Source of the DNA: a bacterium
GTDB lineage: Bacteria; Bacteroidota; Rhodothermia; Balneolales; M1805
Length of the DNA: 58,732 nucleotides
Assembly: GCA_006226965.1 (NCBI GenBank)
Contig: SBGQ01000136.1
Span: forward strand, 1-58,732
Reading direction: 5' to 3'
Positions 15,754 to 24,696 of the stretch are shown piece after piece. Position 1 is the first letter of the stretch, and every line of letters begins with the position of its first letter. The notes under the pieces were generated by a model. That model was given only the letters and a program-made list of their open reading frames with translations. It made no database searches and was not told the origin of the DNA. The translations under genes were made by a program, and so were the position numbers.

Positions 15754-16716
15754 TTATAAGAGATAAGAACGAACAATTGAACTCGGCAAAATAGCTAATT
15801 TCTCTTTGGTTGATAAAAACACACGCTTTTTTAACACCTTATATTCGCATTGCTCTACTTTATCCAGAATACGTGCATAATTATAACGAGCTAACCAAAC
15901 AGGCAAACGGGAATCTCGATCTAGCATCGCAATACCCTTCTCTGCTGATTTATAATATTCTCGAGCTCTGTCAACTTGAAATTTGAGCAACTGCCGAATT
16001 TCAGGCGTAACTATTCCGACCCGCAAATCAGTTTCTGTTACACCAAAGGCATCCATTTCATCTTGCGGCAAATAAATTCGATTCCGTTCTAAATCTTCAC
16101 CTACATCCCGAATAATATTTGTCAACTGCATGGCAATGCCTAAATCGACTGCATATTTCAATGCTTCCGGTGATGAATAACCAAAGATTTCGGAAGTCAT
16201 AAGCCCTACAACGGAAGCCACTTTGTATGAATAATCGTATAGTTCGTCGAAATTCTTGTAGCGATTTTTGTACAAATCCATGTAAACACCGTCAATTAAC
16301 AGCAATACATGTTCTTTTTTTATCTGATAAGTTTGAAGCGCGTGAGCAATAGCTCTAAAAATCTTATTCGTAGCATAACCTGTATCAAAGGTTACTTTTA
16401 CTTGCTCACGAATAACATCTAGTCGTTGCTGAATTTCATTCAAATCCAGTTTTCTGTTTACCTGTAAGTCAATTGCTTCATCAACGGTATCGTCTATAAA
16501 ACGGCAAAGTGCATAAACAGCAAATATGGCTCGCTGTTTTTTATTGGGCAGAAAGCGTGTTGCCAAATAAAATGTTTTAGCATGTTCACGGGTGATGTTA
16601 CGACAAAACGTATATGCTTCTTGCAAGTTTTCATCACCAACTTCTGTAATAACAGAGGTATGTAAACTGGTTCTTTCGTAAAAGGGTCGGAACGTGAAGT
16701 CTTTTGTTAATTCCAT
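15754..16716 (-). CDS. crtB: Phytoene synthase (squalene/phytoene synthase family)
   Basis: A 320-residue prenyl synthase that condenses two geranylgeranyl diphosphates to phytoene, the entry to carotenoids. The first Asp-rich motif is D75-D76-T-V-D79-E80 in CRFIDDTVDEA, and the second is N200-I-I-R-D204-V-G-E-D208 followed by RNRIYLPQDEM, the CrtB-type signature. The HAKTFYLATRFLP start is also typical. No crtI, crtE or other carotenoid gene adjoins it, so the substrate is inferred from motifs; a squalene synthase of the HpnC/HpnD type is less likely. It is divergent from the LacI-type regulator, and a cre-like operator lies in the shared gap, so the regulator may control it. Confidence 0.88.
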   Translation of the reverse strand: MELTKDFTFRPFYERTSLHTSVITEVGDENLQEAYTFCRNITREHAKTFYLATRFLPNKKQRAIFAVYALCRFIDDTVDEAIDLQVNRKLDLNEIQQRLDVIREQVKVTFDTGYATNKIFRAIAHALQTYQIKKEHVLLLIDGVYMDLYKNRYKNFDELYDYSYKVASVVGLMTSEIFGYSSPEALKYAVDLGIAMQLTNIIRDVGEDLERNRIYLPQDEMDAFGVTETDLRVGIVTPEIRQLLKFQVDRAREYYKSAEKGIAMLDRDSRLPVWLARYNYARILDKVEQCEYKVLKKRVFLSTKEKLAILPSSIVRSYLL

Positions 16717-16764
16717 CGCAATGCTCGTTTAATAAATTATTAACCCTTAAAAGCAAGTTTGCTC

Positions 16765-16778
16765 TGAAAGCGTTCCCA
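16765..16778. promoter_or_regulatory. cre-like operator between crtB and the LacI-type gene
   Basis: TGAAAGCGTTCCCA fits the LacI/CcpA-family consensus TGNAANCGNNNNCA at every fixed position and contains the near-dyad GAAAGCGTTC centred on the CG-type core. It lies 49 bases before crtB and 85 before the LacI-type gene. The regulator's HTH (TVSRVLN) and hinge helix (ARKLAS) belong to the class that binds CG-centred palindromes. Confidence 0.5.
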
Positions 16779-16862
16779 ATTTGATGATTTTTTTACTAAT
16801 TTACTTCAATAAAATTTTTTAACAAGATTAATGGCAAGTGCTTACAAGGAACGGGGCAAACC

Positions 16863-17882
16863 ATGAGTAAAAAGATAACCATCTATGATGTGGCTCAGCA
16901 AGCGGGTGTGGCAATTTCAACCGTTTCCCGTGTTTTAAATAAATCACCCTACGTATCAGACGACACGAAAGACAAAGTTTTAAAAGCAATTAAGGAGTTA
17001 CAATTTCGTCCGCAGGTAAATGCCCGAAAATTAGCTAGTAAAGAAGCACAGACTTTATCAATCGCAGTTCCAACTTTTACTACTCCATTTTTTAACGAAA
17101 TTCTCAAAGGTGTTAAAGATGAATTGAATCATCTCGATTTAGATTTCATCATCTACAATTTAGGTTCACAAAATTCAAAAGCGAACCTTTTAAAATTCTT
17201 AGATCGCGGAACACCTGATGCTTTCATGATTTTTTCGATAGAAATCGACGAAGAAATTGATGAAATCTTAAAATCGCTAAACATTCCGATTATTCTCGTA
17301 GATACCAAACATGCTGATTATGATTATTTCTATTGGGATAATTTTAAAGGCGGCTACTTGGCCGGACAGCATTTGGCAAGACAAGGTTTTTTAAATATCG
17401 GTCTGATTAATTCGATGGTAAACTCAGGTTTTATTAAAGAGCGTGAACGCGGTTTTATGCAAGCCATGTACGACTATAAAATTAAAATTCCTGCAAATAA
17501 CATTGTTTCTGGTATCACTAAAAAACACTCCGGATTTAGTGAAGAAGCTGGTTATGAAGCCGTTCAGATTTTAAGTAAACAAACTGATAAAATGCCGGAA
17601 GCGTTATTTTGTGCAAACGACACGATTGCAATTGGTGCCTTACATGCTATTGAAGAACTGAATTTAAAAGTACCAGATGATATTGCATTAGTTGGCTACG
17701 ATAATATTAAAATTTCGCATTTTGTCGGGCTTTCTACTATAGACCAAAAGATGTACGAAGTAGGAATGAATGCTGTAAAACGCCTTTCAGAACGTATTCG
17801 CAGAAAAGAACTTCCTTTGGAACAGCGAATTATTGATCCTGAATTGATTAAAAGGAAATCAACCAACAAAAAAATCCTTTAA
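16863..17882 (+). CDS. LacI/GalR family transcriptional regulator
   Basis: A 339-residue repressor. The HTH at residues 5-24 reads ITIYDVAQQAGVAISTVSRVLN, the hinge helix NARKLAS is at about 53-59, and the rest is a periplasmic-binding-protein-like effector domain with the usual ALFCANDTIAIGALHAIEE and VPDDIALVGYDN motifs. The effector cannot be told from sequence. purC starts 9 bases after its stop, so the two are probably cotranscribed; this recalls PurR, also LacI-type, which represses purine genes in enterobacteria, but orthology is not claimed. A sugar-responsive regulator is equally possible. Autoregulation through the cre-like site at 16765 is inferred. Confidence 0.96.
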   Translation: MSKKITIYDVAQQAGVAISTVSRVLNKSPYVSDDTKDKVLKAIKELQFRPQVNARKLASKEAQTLSIAVPTFTTPFFNEILKGVKDELNHLDLDFIIYNLGSQNSKANLLKFLDRGTPDAFMIFSIEIDEEIDEILKSLNIPIILVDTKHADYDYFYWDNFKGGYLAGQHLARQGFLNIGLINSMVNSGFIKERERGFMQAMYDYKIKIPANNIVSGITKKHSGFSEEAGYEAVQILSKQTDKMPEALFCANDTIAIGALHAIEELNLKVPDDIALVGYDNIKISHFVGLSTIDQKMYEVGMNAVKRLSERIRRKELPLEQRIIDPELIKRKSTNKKIL

Positions 17883-17891
17883 TTTTCATTC

Positions 17892-18848
17892 ATGGAAAAT
17901 TTAGATTTTAATAACTGCATAACCCGTACAAACTGTGCGGGTTTTTCTGTTTACAGGGGCAAAGTTCGCGACGTTTACACTATTAATGAACAAAAATTAG
18001 CCATTGTAGCATCAGATAGAATTTCAGCCTTTGATCATATACTGAAAGAAGCGATTCCTTATAAAGGACAAATTCTTAATTCACTTGCCGCATATTTTTT
18101 TGAACACGTTAAAGACATAGTTCCGATTCACATTTTAGATATTCCACATCCGAATATCACCATCGGAAAAAAATGTACCCCTATTGAAATTGAAGTAGTG
18201 ATTCGCGGTTATCTAACCGGTCACGCATGGAGAACCTATAAAAGTGGCTTGCGCGAACTTTGCGGAGTTAAGCTGCCTGAAGGTCTAAAAGAAAACGAAC
18301 GCTTCACTTCCCCCATTTTAACCCCTGCCACAAAAGCAAAAGAAGGTCACGACGAAGATATTTCAGAAGTTGACTTATTAGAACGTGGCATAGTTGCACC
18401 CGAAATTTGGGAACAGGTTCGTTCATATGCTTTTAAACTTTTCGAAAGAGGCTCCAAATTAGCTGAAGAACGCGGATTATTATTAGTTGATACCAAATAT
18501 GAGTTTGGTTTGTACAATGGCGAAGTCACCTTAATTGATGAAGTTCACACCGCTGATTCTTCTCGTTATTTTTATAAAGATGATTACGAACACACTTTTC
18601 CGAAAGGTGAAAAACCAAAACAGCTTTCCAAAGAGTTTGTTCGTGAGTGGTTGATGGACAATGGTTTCCAAGGAAAAGACGGTCAGGTTTTACCTTCTAT
18701 GCCGGAATCCTTTCGTGAAGAAGTTTACACCAGATATAAATCTCTGTACGAAACTCTAACGGGTAAAAAATTTACCCCGGTTTCCACAAAAGACTTTGAT
18801 ATAACTCTTGAAAATGTTCTAAAACAACAAACTGGCGATAATTTTTAA
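17892..18848 (+). CDS. purC: SAICAR synthase
   Basis: A 318-residue phosphoribosylaminoimidazole-succinocarboxamide synthase. It couples CAIR and aspartate with ATP in de novo purine synthesis. The signature stretches are YRGKVRDVY, VASDRISAFDHIL, EVVIRGYLTGHAWRTYKSG and LVDTKYEFG. The length corresponds to the long form found in yeast and many Bacteroidota rather than the 240-residue E. coli form. It follows the LacI-type gene by 9 bases. Its 3' side is a 240-base gap containing hairpins and a terminator, convergent with the hybrid kinase. Confidence 0.98.
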   Translation: MENLDFNNCITRTNCAGFSVYRGKVRDVYTINEQKLAIVASDRISAFDHILKEAIPYKGQILNSLAAYFFEHVKDIVPIHILDIPHPNITIGKKCTPIEIEVVIRGYLTGHAWRTYKSGLRELCGVKLPEGLKENERFTSPILTPATKAKEGHDEDISEVDLLERGIVAPEIWEQVRSYAFKLFERGSKLAEERGLLLVDTKYEFGLYNGEVTLIDEVHTADSSRYFYKDDYEHTFPKGEKPKQLSKEFVREWLMDNGFQGKDGQVLPSMPESFREEVYTRYKSLYETLTGKKFTPVSTKDFDITLENVLKQQTGDNF

Positions 18849-18929
18849 TTTTTTTTTGATTAAAATCGGCGTTTAGTTGACTTAATGAACATTTTACTCG
18901 TTTTTACAAGATTATTTGCAACATATCAC

Positions 18930-19049
18930 TTGTGTTATGCGTAGTGGATGCGTAGCTTCATAGACGACACAACATAACACGACACACTATTAGAAAACCC
19001 TTCTAATGTAACTACCCTAAGCCTGACCCGCTTGGGGTTTTCTTTTTTT
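18930..19049 (+). other. Structured intergenic element with alternative hairpins, possible small RNA
   Basis: Between purC and the hybrid kinase lie three stacked structures. TTGTGTTATG (18930-18939) pairs with CATAACACGA (18973-18982) with one G-U. ATTAGAA-AACCC-TTCTAAT (18989-19007) is a perfect hairpin. GAAAACCC (18993-19000) can instead pair with GGGTTTTC (19035-19042), which overlaps the terminator stem. Short direct repeats GCGTAG and ACGACACA occur inside. The terminal hairpin and T-run end at 19049. No promoter is clear. It could be an independent RNA, a processed purC 3' end, or simply a complex terminator. Confidence 0.4.
19015..19049 (+). terminator. Intrinsic terminator after purC
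   Basis: CCC-T-AAGC (19015-19022), loop CTGACCC, GCTTGGG (19030-19036), then a T-rich run TTTTCTTTTTTT to 19049. It serves the plus strand. Confidence 0.75.
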
Positions 19050-19091
19050 ATGAAGCGATGTTTTGCAATACTATTCGTATTCGACACCCTC

Positions 19092-22000
19092 TTACTGTAA
19101 TTGCTCCGAAAGCTGAATAAAAAATCGGAAATCTTTTTGCTCTATTTTCTCGAGAATAGCTTCTTTAATAGTTTTCTCAAGTTCATGAGATTTTATTAAA
19201 TCTGTAAGAGAATCAAAATCCATTAAATCTATAGCATCAATTAATAACCGTTTAGTCTTACTATCGAGTTTTAATAATGCAGCATGTACGCTTACAACTA
19301 AATCTTCAGGCTCTGTTTTCACATGAGCAGATTCTAATTTTACCGCTTTACTATCTAATTCAACCACTCTTCTTAAAATTTGAATTAAATCAATGTCTTT
19401 AAATGGTTTGTGTAAAAAGCCATGAAAACCTAATGATTCGAGTTCGTGCTTAAACTCTTCGAATCCTCCTGCAGAAACAGCAATAACAGGTAATTCAGGT
19501 TGTAATTCTTTAATCTTTTTAAATGCGGATTTCCCGTCCATCACAGGCATATAAATATCCAGCATAATCACATCGAATACATGTTGCTGAACTTGTTTGA
19601 CTGCTTCAAGACCATTTTCAGCCTTAATTACATCGAAACCAAAATGAATGAGATAGTCACTCATAAGTTCTCTGTTCTCGAATTTATCATCCACGACTAA
19701 AGCTCTCAAGCCGGTTTTCACCTTAAATTTCTGAACTAAATCAGCTGAATCAACCGGGGAAATACTATTTGTCTTGTTTGAAACTTCTGATAAAGGCAAC
19801 TCAAGTGTAAATATCGATCCACTACCAACTTTTGAAATAACGGAGATGCTTCCGCCCAACAAATCTGCCATACCTTTCACAATAGATAAGCCCAAACCTG
19901 TACCATCGCTGTAACTTGTATTTACTTGTTTAAACGGATCAAATATTTGTTTTAATTGACTTTCCGGAATTCCAACACCTGTGTCAATTACTTCAAAAAT
20001 CAATTTTTTCTTAACAAAATTAGCACTTAATCTAATAGTTACTGAACCTTCACCCGTGTATTTAATTCCATTACCAATCAAGTTGATTAAAATCTGACGT
20101 AACTTTTTTTGATCAGTCACAATGAACTTGGGTACATATTCATCAATGTAAGTCTCGTAGAGCAATTTTTTTCTCTGAGACTGAACCTGAAATAAGTTTT
20201 CCATCTCATTGATTAACTCAATTACATCCACCGTTTCTAAATAGATATCCATTTTACCGGACTCAATTTTTGAAAGATCTAAAATGTCATTAATCATTAA
20301 TAACAGGTGTTCACCGCTGGAATAAATTGTATTCAAATATTTTTTTTGTTGTGAAACGTCCGTTTTTTGTCGTACCAATAAACTCGCAAAACCCATGATG
20401 GCATTTAATGGAGTGCGTAATTCATGGCTCATATTTGCAAGAAAAATTGATTTTGCTGCATTCGCTTTTTCAGCATTATTTTTTGCTTTAAGCAGCTCCA
20501 CTTCTGTTTGAATACGACTTGTAATATCTATACAAATACCTATTACTTCACTCACTTTTCCATGTCGACCCAAAACAGGTAATAGCCTCGCATCAAAAAT
20601 CTTATCCTCAACTTGAAGCGTTAATACTTGTTCACTTCCGTTTTGGCAAGCGATTAACTCCGGGGAATCAGAAAACGCGGGGAATATCTGATTTACATGT
20701 TTGGGTTTAATACCCGTTTTTTCAATGAATTCATCAGCACTTTTACCCGAAAACAAGGTGAAATTAAGCTGATTATCAATCGCAAAAAGAATAATCGGTG
20801 AGCTATTCAACACTAATTGCAGTCGATATTCAGTTTGGTATAATAATCGACTAATGCGAAGCTCATTTTTTGAACTCTTCCAATAATTTTGAGCAAACCA
20901 AAGAATCAGCGCTGTAACTAAAGCATATAGAAGTTTCATATACCAACGCAGATACCAAATCGGTAACACAGAAAAGCTCAACACATTACTATTGCTTATT
21001 CCGTGCCCACGGTTAATTGCCCGAAATTCAATGGTATAATCTCCGACTTCAAAATTTCTGAGTGTAATACTATTTTCCTGTGAAAATGACGACCATTTTT
21101 GATGATTTAACCTGTATTGATAAAACGTTTTGCTTTGCGGATAGATGTAGGAGATGAATTCAAATTCTATATCCTGGCTCACATCAACATCTTGAATAAA
21201 TACCGGACGAATATATTCCTGCAAACCGCCGATTTTTACTTTTTGAACATATGGTGCCGGCGTTTGGCGACTCGTAAAATGTGTAGCTTTTTGAAACGAT
21301 AAGCCATCATTTGTACCTACAAATAATCGACCCATATTATCCACAATCAGACTTCTGTAGTTTATTGATAAGGACTTTAATCCGTCTTTTTCTTCATATT
21401 TCAAAAGCTGTCCGTCCCTCAACAAAAAGAGTCCGTTTTCTGCGCCAATCCAAACTCCTTCTTCCGTATCAACTGCTATACTTTTTATTAAATAATTCGG
21501 GAAGTCGTCAAATCCCTTTTCTTTTTTTACTGTCCCATTCTTATAGGTATATACGCCATAACTACTTGCCAACCAAATACTTCCCGTATTATCGACATCC
21601 ATTTGATGCACTGAAAAATCCAATTCTTCCGGCGAAGTTAATTCCTGTTGTGCCGTAAGGTTTTCAAAGCGATTATTTATTTCATCAAACCTAAATAAAT
21701 ATGCGGTAGTCGATGTTCCACTTGCATAAATGTAACCGTCTTTACCTTCTACGATGTCCAAAGGTCTGGATGTCAATCCTTGTGACTCTCCAAAAAATTC
21801 AATTGAATCATCCTGTTTTAAAACATAAATCCCATTGAGTTCGCCAACATTTATCCAAATTCTACCTTTAGAATCTGCTTGCATATTAAAAATTGATGGG
21901 TTGTGAATTTGGTTACCGCTTGAAACCTTTAAAGAGCGCTTTTTATTGGCTTTTCCGGCCTCAACAATATGTAATTCTCCATTCGAATCACCCACAATCA

Positions 22001-23159
22001 CCCTATTTCTTACTTTTGTAACAGACAGAACTACATCGGAATCAACCTTGATTTGTCTTATTTGAACCTGTTCTGATTCATTAAAATGAATTTCCCAAGC
22101 TTTGTTATTGATAACTGCATAAACTGTTGAATCTGATTTTGACAAAAACTGCACATAGGGAAAGTCTGTCTGGGCATTAATTGTTTGAAATACAGTTTCT
22201 TCAATCATGTACAAGCCATAATCCGTTGCGACCCATAAGTTTTGATCGCCGTCTTCATAAACGGTATTCGATGCAGGAATGGATTCTATTTCTATCTGTT
22301 TAAAATCGCTTATGAAACCCGTTTTAGACAACAGGACTTTTCCATCACGATAAAACGCCAACAATTCACCGCTCGTTTTTTGAAATACAGTAGTTATATA
22401 TCCCTTAATCGGCGTAGTTGAAACGTTTACTTTTTGCTTGTGGATACTCAACGTTTTTAAACCAAGGTTGGTCGCAACCAAAAACTCATTTTCACTGAGT
22501 TTAATTATACTGTTTACAAACTCGTTCGTGCGTTTTTGCTCATGTATCACCTGAAAATCACCTGAAATATCATTAAACAAAAACACATCCATTTTTTGAT
22601 TAATCAAAACAAAATCATGGGTAGAATGATCGTTTTCAAATAAATAGTAAGGATTTACATAACTGCTTGTTATATATTTTTCAGGTACTGTATAATGTGT
22701 GAGCTTTCCATTCTCTTCTTTGGCAATACCTCTGTATTCGATATACCATTTCCGATTTTTGGTATCCTCTAATATTCGTTTAGGAAAATTGACAGAGGTT
22801 TCAGATTCAAGAGTATCACTTTGAAACAACTTTCTGGTCTCAAATCTCCCGCTTTTAATTTCAATTTGATGAATACCGTTATCTGACAAGATTTGCAGAG
22901 TTTGGTCACCATTCCTGTAGATATGTTTCATATAACTTACAGGAACTCCTTTTACTTGCTTAAAGGTGTAACCGTCGAATGTAACAACGCCTTGGTCGGT
23001 ACCAACCCAAATAAGTCCGTTATAATCTTGGGTTACAGACTTTGTGAATAAGGTGGGTAAACCTTGGTCGATACCATACTTGGTAATACTATAGTTTTGT
23101 GCATTAATAGTATTAATGGCAAAAAATAAACCAACTACACATACACAAAGCCTAATCAT
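19092..23159 (-). CDS. Hybrid two-component histidine kinase with sensory propeller
   Basis: A 1355-residue membrane sensor. A signal peptide (1-20, ending INAQ) is followed by a long periplasmic region with repeated two-component-propeller units (GLIWVGTDQGVVTFDG, GGVWIGAENGLFLLRDG-like), then a Y_Y_Y domain (about 650-725). One transmembrane helix lies near 738-758. The cytoplasmic part has a PAS domain (about 785-890), HisKA with the phospho-acceptor His near 912 in NMSHELRTPLNAIMGF, HATPase (about 1020-1130; VIDTGVGIP, GTGLGLSIV) and a receiver domain (about 1150-1275) with Asp near 1200 in IMLDIYMPVMDG. No AraC-type HTH follows, so it is not a classical one-protein HTCS; a phosphorelay partner elsewhere is needed. 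The last 80 residues could be a degenerate helical output region. Ligand unknown; many such proteins sense glycans. Confidence 0.95.
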   Translation of the reverse strand: MIRLCVCVVGLFFAINTINAQNYSITKYGIDQGLPTLFTKSVTQDYNGLIWVGTDQGVVTFDGYTFKQVKGVPVSYMKHIYRNGDQTLQILSDNGIHQIEIKSGRFETRKLFQSDTLESETSVNFPKRILEDTKNRKWYIEYRGIAKEENGKLTHYTVPEKYITSSYVNPYYLFENDHSTHDFVLINQKMDVFLFNDISGDFQVIHEQKRTNEFVNSIIKLSENEFLVATNLGLKTLSIHKQKVNVSTTPIKGYITTVFQKTSGELLAFYRDGKVLLSKTGFISDFKQIEIESIPASNTVYEDGDQNLWVATDYGLYMIEETVFQTINAQTDFPYVQFLSKSDSTVYAVINNKAWEIHFNESEQVQIRQIKVDSDVVLSVTKVRNRVIVGDSNGELHIVEAGKANKKRSLKVSSGNQIHNPSIFNMQADSKGRIWINVGELNGIYVLKQDDSIEFFGESQGLTSRPLDIVEGKDGYIYASGTSTTAYLFRFDEINNRFENLTAQQELTSPEELDFSVHQMDVDNTGSIWLASSYGVYTYKNGTVKKEKGFDDFPNYLIKSIAVDTEEGVWIGAENGLFLLRDGQLLKYEEKDGLKSLSINYRSLIVDNMGRLFVGTNDGLSFQKATHFTSRQTPAPYVQKVKIGGLQEYIRPVFIQDVDVSQDIEFEFISYIYPQSKTFYQYRLNHQKWSSFSQENSITLRNFEVGDYTIEFRAINRGHGISNSNVLSFSVLPIWYLRWYMKLLYALVTALILWFAQNYWKSSKNELRISRLLYQTEYRLQLVLNSSPIILFAIDNQLNFTLFSGKSADEFIEKTGIKPKHVNQIFPAFSDSPELIACQNGSEQVLTLQVEDKIFDARLLPVLGRHGKVSEVIGICIDITSRIQTEVELLKAKNNAEKANAAKSIFLANMSHELRTPLNAIMGFASLLVRQKTDVSQQKKYLNTIYSSGEHLLLMINDILDLSKIESGKMDIYLETVDVIELINEMENLFQVQSQRKKLLYETYIDEYVPKFIVTDQKKLRQILINLIGNGIKYTGEGSVTIRLSANFVKKKLIFEVIDTGVGIPESQLKQIFDPFKQVNTSYSDGTGLGLSIVKGMADLLGGSISVISKVGSGSIFTLELPLSEVSNKTNSISPVDSADLVQKFKVKTGLRALVVDDKFENRELMSDYLIHFGFDVIKAENGLEAVKQVQQHVFDVIMLDIYMPVMDGKSAFKKIKELQPELPVIAVSAGGFEEFKHELESLGFHGFLHKPFKDIDLIQILRRVVELDSKAVKLESAHVKTEPEDLVVSVHAALLKLDSKTKRLLIDAIDLMDFDSLTDLIKSHELEKTIKEAILEKIEQKDFRFFIQLSEQLQ

Positions 23160-23172
23160 ATGTTTATTTCAC

Positions 23173-23988
23173 TTACCAAGTAGCTATGCGTAAGCTATCT
23201 TTTTGTTCTTGAACCTTCTGAATTAACGATTTCTTGTAATCAAATCCAAACGAAGCACCTTCCCACTCTCCATACATCGGATTGGGGATAATGATGAACC
23301 GTTTTCCAAATTCGTTTCGGAATTTTTCAACTTCACTTTTTCGTATAGTATTTGTTTTCTTTTGAAAAACTTCATCAAAATCTCCGAGATTATCACCGAT
23401 AAGAAGAACAATATCATGCGTTTCAGAGACTACATTTCGGCGTTCCGTTTTATCACTTGTTTTAGATTTCGTTATAACATGTTGTTCATCAGCAAAAGGA
23501 ATTCCCTTTTTTTTAAGGTTTGAAATGGTTGCAGCTTTTTCTGCATCGCTTCTGTTTGTGATGTAAAAAGGCTCAAAACCCAACTCTACCGCCTTTAATA
23601 AAAACTCTTTTGCACCCGGTAAAATATTAGCCTCTTCTAAACTCACCCATTCTGACCATCCTTTTGGGTAGGTAACTCGATTTGCAGCAACTGCAGCCTG
23701 ATAGGGTGAGTTATCCATAACCGTTTCATCTAAATCTAACACTACGGCTAACTTTTTTGTATGAGGTTCAGCTTTTATTTCAGAAAGACGATAGGTGGCT
23801 ATATTATATGCTTGGATATACAAGGCTTGTGCCTCAGCACTTTGCTGATACCAAAATACAGCTTTAAAATCAGGGTGAAATGCGTCTTTTTTAGGGGTTT
23901 TTCCTGTATTTTCCTGAGCAGATACAGAATTTATTATGGATACAGTAATGAGCAATAACCAAACAAATCGTCTAGTAAGTCTATTCAT
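23173..23988 (-). CDS. 5'-nucleotidase/acid phosphatase, lipoprotein e(P4)-like HAD family
   Basis: A HAD-superfamily class C acid phosphatase, about 271 residues with this start. The nucleophile motif is VLDLDETVMDNSPYQ, motif II lies in FYITNRSD, and motif IV is in LLIGDNLGDF. Family members dephosphorylate nucleotides in the periplasm to feed nucleoside or NAD uptake. The start at 23988 (MNRLTRRFVWLLLITVS) gives a signal peptide ending SVSAQ; an earlier ATG at 24066 would add 26 unconserved residues. There is no lipid-attachment Cys, so it is soluble periplasmic rather than a true lipoprotein. Its first codons overlap, head-to-head, the start of the gene on the opposite strand. It follows the hybrid kinase with 13 bases between them, so it probably heads that transcript. 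Confidence 0.92.
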   Translation of the reverse strand: MNRLTRRFVWLLLITVSIINSVSAQENTGKTPKKDAFHPDFKAVFWYQQSAEAQALYIQAYNIATYRLSEIKAEPHTKKLAVVLDLDETVMDNSPYQAAVAANRVTYPKGWSEWVSLEEANILPGAKEFLLKAVELGFEPFYITNRSDAEKAATISNLKKKGIPFADEQHVITKSKTSDKTERRNVVSETHDIVLLIGDNLGDFDEVFQKKTNTIRKSEVEKFRNEFGKRFIIIPNPMYGEWEGASFGFDYKKSLIQKVQEQKDSLRIATW

Positions 23989-24604
23989 TTTAAGCCTCTT
24001 TTTATTTTCATGCAGTTCTAAACCGGAAATGACCGGAATTAAAGTTGAACACGGTAAAATAACCATTTCCAGCGCGGATTCGTTACGTCCGGGACTTAAT
24101 TTTATAAAATTTGATGGTTTAGCTAATCCATTATCTGTTGAGATTACTCAAAACGGCACTACAATCCCGTTAAACTGGCGCGGAAACCAATTAACATTCC
24201 CATTATTGGATGAATCTGATCCGGTAATTCGCATAAATAACGAAGAAGTCCTACTTCCTTTCTCAGATATCGGAAAACTTTCGTTACAGTCAGATTCCAC
24301 CTGGGTAGCAGTTCACACTCCACGAATTGGCAAATACAAAGACAATTCGCTCACTTTTACTGTTTACACCTTGCAAGACAGCCATTGGAAAAAATTCGAT
24401 AAAGCTATTCGTTTTCAACCTTGGATGAATATGGGCAACGGTTATGGACACGGCTCTCAATACAACACACAGCCTGTTTTAGTAGATACACTAGGCACAC
24501 TTTTGCAAAGAGGTACCGTGATGTTTTCTATGCCGGGCAGATGGGAACTACGTTTCTTTGTTAATGGCGACACACTTGCCGGAGCCGTTCAGGTTTTTAA
24601 TTAA
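23948..24604 (+). CDS. Lipoprotein with FixH/YtkA-like domain
   Basis: A lipoprotein of 218 residues from this ATG (an in-frame ATG at 23936 would give 222). Its signal peptide ends in the lipobox LFSC. After a non-conserved beta-rich region, the C-terminal half contains PWMNMGNGYGHGSQYNTQPV followed by TVMFSMPGRWELRFFVNG. This matches the pattern of FixH/YtkA-like domains (a Met/Gly/His-rich loop, then a GxxxFSMPGxWE strand pair), some of which bind copper or assist oxidase assembly. The match is by motif memory and not certain. No shorter start preserves the signal peptide, so the 5' coding overlap of 41 bases with the phosphatase on the other strand is real in both readings. No gene follows in the same direction. 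Confidence 0.8.
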   Translation: MSNNQTNRLVSLFILSLFLFSCSSKPEMTGIKVEHGKITISSADSLRPGLNFIKFDGLANPLSVEITQNGTTIPLNWRGNQLTFPLLDESDPVIRINNEEVLLPFSDIGKLSLQSDSTWVAVHTPRIGKYKDNSLTFTVYTLQDSHWKKFDKAIRFQPWMNMGNGYGHGSQYNTQPVLVDTLGTLLQRGTVMFSMPGRWELRFFVNGDTLAGAVQVFN

Positions 24605-24696
24605 TTGATTTTTAACGTTTTAGTAAAACATATTGACGAAAACATTTTCGCCGTTTATGATTTAAACTGAATCTAGATGTTCCTATCTGTGGTACA

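Noticed and set aside
23989-24066. Acid phosphatase start at 24066
   Set aside because: The additional 26 residues precede a complete signal peptide and are not needed; they would also enlarge the overlap with the opposite gene.
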